A stretch of DNA of 7,470 nucleotides from Flavobacteriales bacterium (lineage in GTDB: Bacteria > Bacteroidota > Bacteroidia > Flavobacteriales > Flavobacteriaceae): the NCBI GenBank assembly GCA_003229235.1, contig QIIH01000099.1, forward strand, positions 1-7,470, given 5' to 3'. Below are positions 1 to 6,299 of the stretch, in pieces. The notes under the pieces are model-generated. The model worked only from the letters and a program-made list of their open reading frames with translations, had not been told where the DNA came from and did not search any database. The position numbers and the translations under genes were made by a program. Positions within the stretch are counted from its first letter, which is position 1, and each line of letters opens with the position of its first letter.

Positions 1-212
1 GGGTATTCTTCTGTCGCAATTCGCACCATCGTAAGGCGATGGTGATCGTCTAATAAAGTCTTTTTGTTTTTATGCGGATTATGAGGCGTTACCACCATCC
101 AAATTTGATCTAAATCACTGTATTCTGCCATGTGATTGGCGATAGCTAAATGCCCAATATGGATTGGGTTAAATGTACCAAAGTACAGGCCTATTTTATT
201 CTCCTTGCTCAT
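1..212 (-). CDS. nadD: Nicotinate-nucleotide adenylyltransferase NadD, N-terminal part (cut by window edge)
   Basis: This enzyme transfers AMP from ATP to nicotinate mononucleotide, giving deamido-NAD in cytosolic NAD synthesis. Translating the reverse complement from the ATG at 212 gives 70 codons open to the window edge. The protein starts MSKENKIGLYFGTFNPIHIG and continues with HLAIANHMAE. The GTFNPIHIGHL stretch (about residues 12-22) is the nucleotidyltransferase ATP-binding signature with the HxGH motif. The later VVTPHNPHKNK segment is also typical of NadD. The rest of the protein (about 120 residues in the usual family) lies outside the window. Its start lies inside the end of gmk, with a 17-bp overlap, which suggests translational coupling in a yicC-gmk-nadD operon. 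No separate promoter is visible. Recognition is from motifs and family memory, and it is strong. Confidence 0.93.
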   Translation of the reverse strand, partial: MSKENKIGLYFGTFNPIHIGHLAIANHMAEYSDLDQIWMVVTPHNPHKNKKTLLDDHHRLTMVRIATEEY

Positions 213-798
213 CAGATTCACTTAAATAACCATGTACCAATTGCACGGCTTCTTCTAGAGCCGTATCAAGCTGGTCGTTTTTTATCACATAATCAAATTG
301 CGGCGCCGTTGCCAGCTCGACCGATGCTTTTGCTATGCGCATGTTTATCTTTTCGTCGTCTTCTGTTTTGCGCTTTTTAAGCCTAATTTTAAGTTCGTCT
401 ATGCTCGGAGGCTTTACAAATACAGCGATGGTTCTGTCCGGAAACTTTCGCTTTAGCCTAAGACCACCTGCCACATCGATATCAAAAATAACATGCTTGC
501 CTAAGGCCCAAATACGATTAACTTCTTTTGTAAGAGTTCCGTAAAAATTATCGCGATATACTTCTTCCCATTCCAGAAAATCACCATTTTTTATGTGCGA
601 TTTAAAAGTTTCCAAAGAAATAAAATAATAATCGGTGCCGTCTATCTCTTCGCCTCTAGGCATTCTAGAAGTTGCCGAGACCGAGAAAGCTAAGTTGAGT
701 ACTGGCTGTTTTAATAAATGCCTTACAATGGTTGTTTTTCCACTCCCAGAAGGCGCAGAAAATACAATAAGCTTCCCATTAAAATTGCTGTCGCTCAT
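196..798 (-). CDS. gmk: Guanylate kinase
   Basis: Guanylate kinase phosphorylates GMP (and dGMP) to GDP with ATP in the cytosol and is essential for GTP and dGTP supply. The 200-residue length is typical. The P-loop APSGSGKTT is at residues 15-23. The guanylate kinase signature (T-S-R-x2-R-x2-E-x2-G-x2-Y-x-F) fits exactly at residues 43-59, starting TSRMPRGEE; this is the GMP-binding segment. FDIDVAGG (about 110-117) matches the Walker-B-like strand, and the Arg/Lys-rich RLKKRKTED (about 139-147) is the lid region. The ATG shares one base with the yicC stop (TAATG arrangement), and the 3' end overlaps nadD by 17 bp, so the three genes are very probably one operon. Nothing is truncated and all key motifs are present. 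Confidence 0.97.
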   Translation of the reverse strand: MSDSNFNGKLIVFSAPSGSGKTTIVRHLLKQPVLNLAFSVSATSRMPRGEEIDGTDYYFISLETFKSHIKNGDFLEWEEVYRDNFYGTLTKEVNRIWALGKHVIFDIDVAGGLRLKRKFPDRTIAVFVKPPSIDELKIRLKKRKTEDDEKINMRIAKASVELATAPQFDYVIKNDQLDTALEEAVQLVHGYLSESDEQGE

Positions 799-1655
799 TA
801 AAGAATATTAAGGCTTTGTTCTTTAATTTTTTCAAGTTCGTCTTTCATTTTCACTACCAATTGCTGCATGGGAGCGTAGTTAGATTTAGAACCAATGGTA
901 TTAATCTCACGCCCTAGTTCTTGAGAAATAAAGCCTAACTTTTTTCCTTGAGACTCAGAATTATCCATGGTTTCTTTAAAATAAGACAAATGACTTTTTA
1001 GCCTAACAATTTCTTCTGTTATATCGTATTTTTCGAGATAGTAAATAAGTTCTTGCTCAAAACGATTCTCGTCTACCTGCTCTTTTAAATCACTTACCGC
1101 TTTGTGCAAACGATCCTTGACAGCGGTTACGCGATCTGGATCCATTTTTATCACAGCTTCTAGATGTTCTGTAATTAAATCTAGGCGTTTGCTAAGATCA
1201 ACTTCAAGGTCTGCACCTTCACTTGTTCTGTAGTCGATCAGGTTTTCAAGAGCCGTATCGATAGATTCGATGATGGTCAAAAATTCCTTAGGGTCTATCT
1301 CTTCGCGCTCTGTCTTTAATGCATCAGGCATTCTAACAGCCATCTTTAGAAGTTCGGAAGGAACATCTTCATTAATCTCTGCTAATTGACGCATATACTC
1401 TTTTACAACGGCTTTATTTACCGCAGCAGATGTCTCTTCGCCAGTTACCTCTACATAAATGCTAAAGTCTACTTTTCCGCGCACTAGAGCCCTAGAAACC
1501 TTGTTGCGCATCTGCAGTTCTTTTTCTCTATAAAAAGATGGAATGCGCGCATTGAGGTCTAAATTTTTGCTGTTTAGCGACTTGAGCTCAACTGTAATTT
1601 TTTTATTTGGAAGCTCGGTAATTGTTTTCCCGTAGCCCGTCATGGATTGAATCAT
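798..1655 (-). CDS. yicC: YicC/YloC-family endoribonuclease
   Basis: This 285-residue protein starts with MIQSMTGYGK, the hallmark N-terminus of the YicC/YloC family. It ends with the conserved DUF1732 block (LGFISQELGREINTIGSKSN, about residues 240-259, followed by a helical, charged tail). The layout is a YicC-type N-terminal domain, a long helical middle rich in Glu, Lys and Leu, and the C-terminal DUF1732 domain. Family members in Escherichia coli and Bacillus subtilis are described as endoribonucleases; the older name was stress-induced protein. The length is normal and the protein is expected to be cytosolic. The stop shares one base with the gmk ATG, so translation is probably coupled. 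A TAnnTTTG element lies 19 bp before the start, which could make yicC the first gene of a yicC-gmk-nadD unit. The family assignment is firm, but the RNA targets in this organism are unknown. Confidence 0.93.
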   Translation of the reverse strand: MIQSMTGYGKTITELPNKKITVELKSLNSKNLDLNARIPSFYREKELQMRNKVSRALVRGKVDFSIYVEVTGEETSAAVNKAVVKEYMRQLAEINEDVPSELLKMAVRMPDALKTEREEIDPKEFLTIIESIDTALENLIDYRTSEGADLEVDLSKRLDLITEHLEAVIKMDPDRVTAVKDRLHKAVSDLKEQVDENRFEQELIYYLEKYDITEEIVRLKSHLSYFKETMDNSESQGKKLGFISQELGREINTIGSKSNYAPMQQLVVKMKDELEKIKEQSLNIL

Positions 1656-1674
1656 ACCTTAGTTTTATCGATGC

Positions 1675-1682
1675 CAAAGGTA
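1675..1682 (-). promoter_or_regulatory. Candidate -7 promoter element for yicC-gmk-nadD
   Basis: On the minus strand this reads TACCTTTG, a full match to the Bacteroidota -7 consensus TAnnTTTG, and it ends 19 bp before the yicC ATG. No TTG lies 17-23 bp upstream, so the -33 half is missing or weak. The motif is short and chance matches occur in AT-rich DNA. Its place in the 41-bp gap is the main support. Confidence 0.3.
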
Positions 1683-1696
1683 GTAAAAATAGCTGG

Positions 1697-2050
1697 TTAC
1701 TTGGGGTTTCCTTCTTTGTCAAAGTTCGAGTTAAGATACTGTTCGGTAGTAAAGACAGTAGACACCAGTAACACAGAATGTAGTATTAAGGTGATGATTA
1801 AATTCTGATCAGAAAACAGTAAGTAGCCTACAATTGGTATAGCAAATGCAGCCAAACAAACTTTGAGCATATAGGTACTCGAAAAATCGTTAGCAGCCTT
1901 CCAAACAGCAGCGTTTGCTTGCGATCTTGGGGTTCGATACCCATAGAGTGAGTTAATTTCTTTGGGTTGATTCTTTTGAAAAATTATCGCTATTATTACC
2001 AATAATAGGCAATATCCTAAAGCTATATACAATTGACTATCTGCGCTCAT
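1697..2050 (-). CDS. SdpI-family small membrane protein
   Basis: This 117-residue protein resembles the SdpI/YhfL family. The family motif runs N-S-L-Y-G-Y-R-T-P-R-S at residues 33-43, followed by W50 and A53-N54. Three hydrophobic segments are visible at about residues 6-24, 61-79 and 83-101, so it is an inner-membrane protein. In Bacillus subtilis, SdpI gives immunity to the SdpC killing peptide, but short homologues are widespread in Bacteroidota without any toxin nearby, and none is seen here. An immunity role should therefore not be assumed. The ATG lies inside the end of the upstream hydrolase gene (14-bp overlap), implying co-transcription and probably coupled translation. The yicC start is 41 bp downstream. 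Family call is good; function is unknown. Confidence 0.8.
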   Translation of the reverse strand: MSADSQLYIALGYCLLLVIIAIIFQKNQPKEINSLYGYRTPRSQANAAVWKAANDFSSTYMLKVCLAAFAIPIVGYLLFSDQNLIITLILHSVLLVSTVFTTEQYLNSNFDKEGNPK

Positions 2051-2999
2051 TAATAAAAGTTAGGGTGCTATGTTCGTTATAATATGTTCCTCCGTGAGAA
2101 ATAAATGCGACATGGCCTCCGAGACTTGGAGACTCCAAATGTATGTTTTGCGAACTCTCTGCTAGTTTATGAGGATAACAGTTAGGTGATAAAAAAGAGT
2201 CGTTTTTTGCGTTGAGTATTAATACTGGCAACGTAACTTTATCTAAATAAAACAAACTACTTGCGTTTGCGTAGTATTCGTAGGCATCTTTAAAACCGTG
2301 AGCCGGCGCGGTATAAACATTGTCAAAATCTAATAAAGAATTAATTCTAGACAACACATAATCGCCTTGCTCGTCTGGAAATTGCTTCCATTTATCTTTG
2401 AGCTTCTGTTTAAGGTCTAACAAAAACTTGGTTCGATAAATCCAATTTTGCGATTCAGATAGACGGGCAAGTGATCCCTTCAAATCTAAAGGTGAAGATA
2501 CTGCAACCCCTGCCTTTAACGAATTCACCAAGGTTCTGCCTTCTCCTAAATATTTTAATAAAAGGTTGCCACCCATGCTAAATCCTACTAATGTTATCTC
2601 CTTAAATTTATTCATGCCATCTATATAACGCACAATTGTGTCCAAATCGTCTGTGACTCCAGCATTGTAAGATTTATAGTTCAAATTAGGCTCGCCACTA
2701 CATCCTCTAAAATTTACAGCCACCACATCACATCCATTAGTAGATAAATGATGCGCTGTGCCTTTCATATAGGTGCGATTGGCATTGCCTTCGAGCCCGT
2801 GAAGCAGTATGGCAACCTTATTAGAAGGAGTCTTGCTCTTACACCAATCCAGATCGATAAAATCGCCGTCGCTAGTAGTAATACGTTCTCTTTCATAATT
2901 AACTTTAGAAGCTCTTCTAATTTTTGCAGAATAGATGGTCCCCAAATGCATATTAGAAAAAATGTATGGCGGTTTATATGTGCTTTTAATTATGGGCAT
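2037..2999 (-). CDS. YheT-like alpha/beta-fold hydrolase
   Basis: This 320-residue protein belongs to the YheT/UPF0017 group of alpha/beta hydrolases. Visible motifs are the oxyanion segment HGLEG (67-71), NFRGCSGEPN (96-105, very typical of YheT), the nucleophile elbow GFSMGG with Ser141, a likely acid in NAKND at Asp267, and GGHVAF with catalytic His296. No signal peptide is evident, so it is probably cytosolic. Eukaryotic relatives (ABHD1/2/3) are lipid esterases and lipases; the bacterial substrate is not established. The start is supported because MPIIKSTYKPP resembles the usual flavobacterial N-terminus of this family. It overlaps the SdpI-family gene by 14 bp and follows the transporter gene after a 40-bp gap. 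The catalytic triad is complete, so it is probably active; the substrate cannot be read from sequence. Confidence 0.88.
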   Translation of the reverse strand: MPIIKSTYKPPYIFSNMHLGTIYSAKIRRASKVNYERERITTSDGDFIDLDWCKSKTPSNKVAILLHGLEGNANRTYMKGTAHHLSTNGCDVVAVNFRGCSGEPNLNYKSYNAGVTDDLDTIVRYIDGMNKFKEITLVGFSMGGNLLLKYLGEGRTLVNSLKAGVAVSSPLDLKGSLARLSESQNWIYRTKFLLDLKQKLKDKWKQFPDEQGDYVLSRINSLLDFDNVYTAPAHGFKDAYEYYANASSLFYLDKVTLPVLILNAKNDSFLSPNCYPHKLAESSQNIHLESPSLGGHVAFISHGGTYYNEHSTLTFINERR

Positions 3000-3026
3000 T
3001 TAATGAATTTAGGGCGTAACAAGGCT

Positions 3027-3034
3027 CAAAATTA
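3027..3034 (-). promoter_or_regulatory. Candidate -7 promoter element for the YheT-like hydrolase
   Basis: The minus strand reads TAATTTTG, a full TAnnTTTG match, 27 bp upstream of the hydrolase ATG. The expected -33 region would lie in the last codons of the EamA gene and shows no clear TTG at 17-23 bp. It is a possible internal promoter in the long minus-strand gene run, supported only by motif and position. Confidence 0.3.
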
Positions 3035-3039
3035 GCCAA

Positions 3040-3945
3040 TTAATTTTTGTTAACCACTCCTTTTGGAGCTCGACTAGAAAGATAAACTCCAGTAAAAATA
3101 AGTGCAGTCGCTCCAATGATGAGGCCAGTTAGAGCATCAGCGCCAGCAATAATAGCAACAATCGTTGCCAATACTGGTTGTAAATAAATAAATGCACCAA
3201 TGGTAGAAGGGCTCAAAACCTTGAGCGCATAAATATTGAGTAGATACGTTAAAACAGTTGTGCCAACTACTACGAAAGAAAACTTCCAGATAGTATCAAA
3301 ACTAAGATGCGCCCAATCTACTGCGGCAAACTCGTTCCATCCTATTGGTAGATTGATAAAAACGGCAAACAAAAAGAACCACTTCATTAAAGTGATAGAG
3401 CTATAACGCGCCACCAAGGGTTTTACAACTATTAAATAAAACGAATAACTAGTAGCATTAATAATAAATAACATGTTTCCTAACGGAATATTTGGCGCAT
3501 TGGCTTGGGTTTTAGCCCCAAAAAGAATGAGCATTAAAGCCCCTCCGAGACCAATTGCAATACCAACAGATTTGAGCCAAGTAATTCGTTCTTTTAAAAA
3601 CACAGCAGAAAGTACTACGAGTAGTACTGGCGATAGTGTAATCACTACAGAGCTATTAATGGGCGTTGATAAGCTCAAGCCCTTAAAAAACATAAGCATA
3701 TTAATAACCATCCCAAAAGCTGCACAGGCAACAAAACGAGGCCAATCTTTGGTTTTAATTTTTTCTGAAGGGTAAAACAAACTCACTATCCAGAACAAGA
3801 TAGCTGCTCCGGTAACTCGTAAAACAATAAAGCCATATGGCTCGATTACAGATGGCATAAGGCCTTTTGCAATAGTATGGTTAATACCATAAATAGCACT
3901 TGCTCCAAATGCTGCGAGTAAGGCTAACCATCGTTTAGAAATCAT
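3040..3945 (-). CDS. EamA/DMT-superfamily transporter
   Basis: This 301-residue integral membrane protein has about ten hydrophobic segments (roughly 6-24, 37-57, 70-88, 97-117, 125-143, 155-173, 185-202, 221-241, 249-267, 272-290). They form two EamA repeats, the standard layout of the drug/metabolite transporter superfamily (RhaT/YdcZ/EamA type). The first repeat carries the usual FLKERIT motif after helix 4 (116-122). The second repeat has AGADALTG (267-274) and lacks the acidic-basic pair common there. Family members move amino acids, metabolites or drugs across the inner membrane, but substrate cannot be predicted from this sequence. The ATG overlaps the stop of the ArsC-like gene by 4 bp (ATGA arrangement), so the two are co-transcribed. 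The hydrolase gene follows after 40 bp. The family is clear; no specific gene name is justified. Confidence 0.9.
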   Translation of the reverse strand: MISKRWLALLAAFGASAIYGINHTIAKGLMPSVIEPYGFIVLRVTGAAILFWIVSLFYPSEKIKTKDWPRFVACAAFGMVINMLMFFKGLSLSTPINSSVVITLSPVLLVVLSAVFLKERITWLKSVGIAIGLGGALMLILFGAKTQANAPNIPLGNMLFIINATSYSFYLIVVKPLVARYSSITLMKWFFLFAVFINLPIGWNEFAAVDWAHLSFDTIWKFSFVVVGTTVLTYLLNIYALKVLSPSTIGAFIYLQPVLATIVAIIAGADALTGLIIGATALIFTGVYLSSRAPKGVVNKN

Positions 3946-4289
3946 AGAGATGCTTTGGCGGCTGCCACAGTTTTTTTGCTATTTCCCACAAAAATATGAT
4001 CTTCATTAACCATAACAGGACGCTGTAAAAAGGTGTAATGTTCTAATAAAAGTTCTCGATAAATATCCTCGGTTAGTACTTCATTATTTAGTCCGCGTTC
4101 GCGGTATAATTTGGCCCTGCGACTAAAAAGTGCTTCATAACTCCCAGCCAATTGCATCATAATCTCGAGTTGATTAACCGTTATAGGCTCGTCGCGAATG
4201 TCTTGTAAAACAAAGTCAGGTCTCAGGTTGAGACCTTTTATTATGCGCTGACATGTATTGCAATTGCTAAGATGAAAGAGGGTTTTCAT
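3942..4289 (-). CDS. ArsC/Spx-family thioredoxin-fold protein (arsenate reductase-like)
   Basis: This 115-residue protein has the ArsC/Spx/YffB fold. The N-terminal strand is followed by SNCNTCQR, giving a C-x-x-C pair at Cys10 and Cys13. A middle alpha-helical part contains a basic cluster (Arg57, Arg58, Lys60), and the conserved Arg-Pro pair is at 90-91 in FLQRPVMV. Classical glutaredoxin-linked ArsC has a single catalytic Cys in a CxxS setting, while Spx uses CxxC. The name arsenate reductase is therefore only a family label. No arsR, acr3 or arsB gene is nearby, which argues against a dedicated arsenic operon. A redox or regulatory role is possible but is inference. It lies 4 bp after the lipoprotein gene and overlaps the EamA gene by 4 bp, consistent with one transcript. 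Confidence 0.8.
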   Translation of the reverse strand: MKTLFHLSNCNTCQRIIKGLNLRPDFVLQDIRDEPITVNQLEIMMQLAGSYEALFSRRAKLYRERGLNNEVLTEDIYRELLLEHYTFLQRPVMVNEDHIFVGNSKKTVAAAKASL

Positions 4290-4293
4290 AGCA

Positions 4294-5043
4294 CTATTTT
4301 AGGTATGGTTTTATTTGTTCCCAAGTGATACTGAGTGTGATTGGCCCTTCTACATAACTCGAAATATCATACACTTGGTACACTATTTCAAAGCCGTCTT
4401 GGGTAAATCCGTAGGTTTCTGATAAATAAAATAGGTCTTCGTCAAACCAAAAACCGGTACTGTTAATGTTTGCCTTTGGTGTAATATCGTTTTGACTTCT
4501 AAACTGGACCTCTGCAAATTGAGCAAAAGCTGCTTCATCTTCTACAATTTGATCCAGTAACAGTTGGTTTCCACTTTGAGTATCTAGTACAAGATATTCT
4601 AGCCCACCATAGCCATGTGCCCCTCCAGTAAAAATATAATAGTCGGTTTGGAGGCTAATAAAATCGTCGTCGCTAAAAGCTACAAAATTTTGAATGTCCA
4701 ATTCGTACATTTCTACAGAAGATGGGAAATCACCCATATAATCCTGAAAATTCGACACGAAGCTATGTACCCCCTCACTAACCGTTACAGCGTATTGGTC
4801 GGGCATTACAGCGCTGCTAATAATGGCCGCTACATATTTTTGATTTTCCTTGTTAATTATTGCCGCAAGCGGATGCGTCTCGTTTAGAAGCTCGTAATCG
4901 ACAGTGATTTCGGGGCATTTTTTATCGGTGCAAGCCGCAATATTGCTCGAAGAGATTGTCTGCTGCGTGAACTCTAAAGGAGTTTCGCTAGCGCAAGAAA
5001 AAAGCAAGAAGCCTGTGAAATAAAGGGCAAAACAGCGACTCAT
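4294..5043 (-). CDS. Lipoprotein with DUF4163/DUF3298 (PdaC/RsiV-like) domains
   Basis: The 249-residue product begins with a short signal sequence ending LLFSC, so Cys17 is the likely lipidated residue. The -2 position is Phe, which is loose for a lipobox but seen in Bacteroidota. The export part is short. The segment after it carries Cys38 and Cys43 (ACTDKKCPE). The middle, about residues 44-140, resembles DUF4163. The TGGAHGYGG motif at 139-147, followed by a D-x-x-[ST]-G loop and the C-terminal half, resembles DUF3298. The same architecture occurs in the RsiV anti-sigma ectodomain, which binds lysozyme, and beside the PdaC peptidoglycan deacetylase catalytic domain. Here there is no transmembrane anti-sigma part and no deacetylase domain. 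It is first in the minus-strand gene run, 4 bp before the ArsC-like gene. It probably sits in the periplasm or on the outer membrane; ligand unknown. Confidence 0.78.
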   Translation of the reverse strand: MSRCFALYFTGFLLFSCASETPLEFTQQTISSSNIAACTDKKCPEITVDYELLNETHPLAAIINKENQKYVAAIISSAVMPDQYAVTVSEGVHSFVSNFQDYMGDFPSSVEMYELDIQNFVAFSDDDFISLQTDYYIFTGGAHGYGGLEYLVLDTQSGNQLLLDQIVEDEAAFAQFAEVQFRSQNDITPKANINSTGFWFDEDLFYLSETYGFTQDGFEIVYQVYDISSYVEGPITLSITWEQIKPYLK

Positions 5044-5108
5044 TATAAGGATATGATATTAAGTTCTTAAAGGTAGCTAACTATGTTTTAAAGACCGAAA
5101 CAAACCAC

Positions 5109-5116
5109 TATTTTTG
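5109..5116 (+). promoter_or_regulatory. Candidate -7 promoter element for the cystathionine gene
   Basis: TATTTTTG matches TAnnTTTG exactly and lies 40 bp before the TTG start at 5157, inside the 113-bp divergent spacer. No TTG is present 17-23 bp upstream. No SAM riboswitch or other structured leader was recognised in the short 5' region. Support is motif plus position only. Confidence 0.35.
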
Positions 5117-5156
5117 TAATAATTAATTGACCTTTAGTACTTAAAACCGTATTCCA

Positions 5157-6299
5157 TTGAAATTCAACACTAAAACAATCCACGGAGGCCAAGATAATGT
5201 AGATCCAGCTTATGGGTCTGTAATGCCACCAATCTATCAGACAAGTACATATTCTCAAACAACTCCCGGTGACCATAGTGGCTTTCAGTATTCCAGAACT
5301 GGGAATCCAACTAGAGCAGCTTTAGAGCGTTCTTTGGCAAGTATAGAGAGCGGTAATTTCGGGCTGGCTTTTGCGTCAGGATTGGCAGCTGTTGATGCGA
5401 TTATTAAGCTATTAAAGCAGGGAGATGAGGTTATTTCTACTAGTGATCTTTACGGCGGAACCTACCGCTTGTTTACTAAAATATTTGAAGATTTTGGTAT
5501 AAAGTTTCACTTTATCGGGATGGAAAATGCCGATAAGGTTGCAGAATTTGTAAACAGCAATACAAAGCTAATTTGGGTAGAAACCCCAACCAATCCTATG
5601 CTTAATATTATTGACATCGCGGCAATTTCTAAAATTGCTAAGGCCAATGATGTTTTACTGGCTGTAGATAATACCTTTGCTACCCCATATTTGCAGCAAC
5701 CTTTAAGTTTAGGCGCCGATATTGTAATGCACAGTGCTACAAAATACTTAGGGGGCCATAGTGATGTTGTTATGGGTGCTCTAATTGTTAACGATAAGGA
5801 CTTGATAGAGCGTTTGCACTATATTCAGAATGCGAGTGGAGCCATTTGCGGCCCTCAGGATAGCTTTTTAGTACTTCGCGGAATTAAGACCTTGCACTTG
5901 CGTGTTCAGCGGCATTGTGAGAACGGGAAGGCCATTGCCAAATTTTTGCAAAATCACCCTAAGGTAGACAAAGTGTATTGGCCGGGATTCGAATCGCATC
6001 CCAATCACGAGGTGGCCAAACGCCAAATGAGTGACTTTGGTGGCATGATGTCTTTTACTACGGTAGAAGATTCTTATGAAGGTGCGGTAAAAGTGGTCGA
6101 AAAAATGAAAATCTTCACACTAGCAGAATCTTTAGGAGGTGTCGAATCGCTAGCAGGACATCCAGCCAGTATGACTCATGCTTCTATACCAAAAGAGGAA
6201 CGTGAAAAAACTGGGCTAAAAGATTCTCTTATTCGCTTGAGCGTAGGAATTGAAGATATCGAAGATCTAGTTGCCGACTTAACTCAAGCTTTATCTTAA
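5157..6299 (+). CDS. metB: Cystathionine gamma-synthase/gamma-lyase (Cys/Met metabolism PLP enzyme)
   Basis: This 380-residue fold-type I PLP enzyme either makes cystathionine from an activated homoserine ester and cysteine (methionine synthesis) or cleaves cystathionine to cysteine. Key residues are visible: phosphate-binding Tyr45 and Arg47 in YSRTGNPTR, PLP-stacking Tyr99, Asp171 in DNTF, the Schiff-base Lys196 in HSATKYLGGHS, Glu330 in ESLGGVES, and the substrate carboxylate Arg360 in LIRLSVGIED. Synthase and lyase are too similar to separate by eye, so the symbol is tentative. The start is a TTG: an in-frame TAA at 5142 rules out a longer ATG start, the next in-frame ATG is near residue 23, and MKFNTKTIHGG matches the usual family N-terminus. 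The gene stands alone on the plus strand. Its stop overlaps the convergent barrel gene by 4 bp. Confidence 0.93.
   Translation: MKFNTKTIHGGQDNVDPAYGSVMPPIYQTSTYSQTTPGDHSGFQYSRTGNPTRAALERSLASIESGNFGLAFASGLAAVDAIIKLLKQGDEVISTSDLYGGTYRLFTKIFEDFGIKFHFIGMENADKVAEFVNSNTKLIWVETPTNPMLNIIDIAAISKIAKANDVLLAVDNTFATPYLQQPLSLGADIVMHSATKYLGGHSDVVMGALIVNDKDLIERLHYIQNASGAICGPQDSFLVLRGIKTLHLRVQRHCENGKAIAKFLQNHPKVDKVYWPGFESHPNHEVAKRQMSDFGGMMSFTTVEDSYEGAVKVVEKMKIFTLAESLGGVESLAGHPASMTHASIPKEEREKTGLKDSLIRLSVGIEDIEDLVADLTQALS

Noticed and set aside
150..380. Plus-strand open frame across the nadD/gmk junction
   Set aside because: It is antisense to two confidently identified genes and has no recognisable protein motif.
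2748..3035. Plus-strand open frame of 95 codons opposite the hydrolase gene
   Set aside because: It is a reverse-strand shadow of the YheT-like gene, whose catalytic motifs are intact on the minus strand.
3473..3775. Plus-strand open frame of 100 codons opposite the EamA gene
   Set aside because: It is a shadow of a clear ten-segment membrane protein gene; its own translation has no family features.
3942..3945. Possible frameshift between the ArsC-like gene and the EamA gene
   Set aside because: The ATGA overlap is an ordinary start-stop arrangement, and both proteins have complete family N- and C-termini, so no frameshift is needed.
5068..5075. TACCTTTA on the minus strand as a promoter for the lipoprotein gene
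   Set aside because: It misses the last base of TAnnTTTG and the nearest upstream TTG is 25 bp away, so it is too weak to list as a feature.
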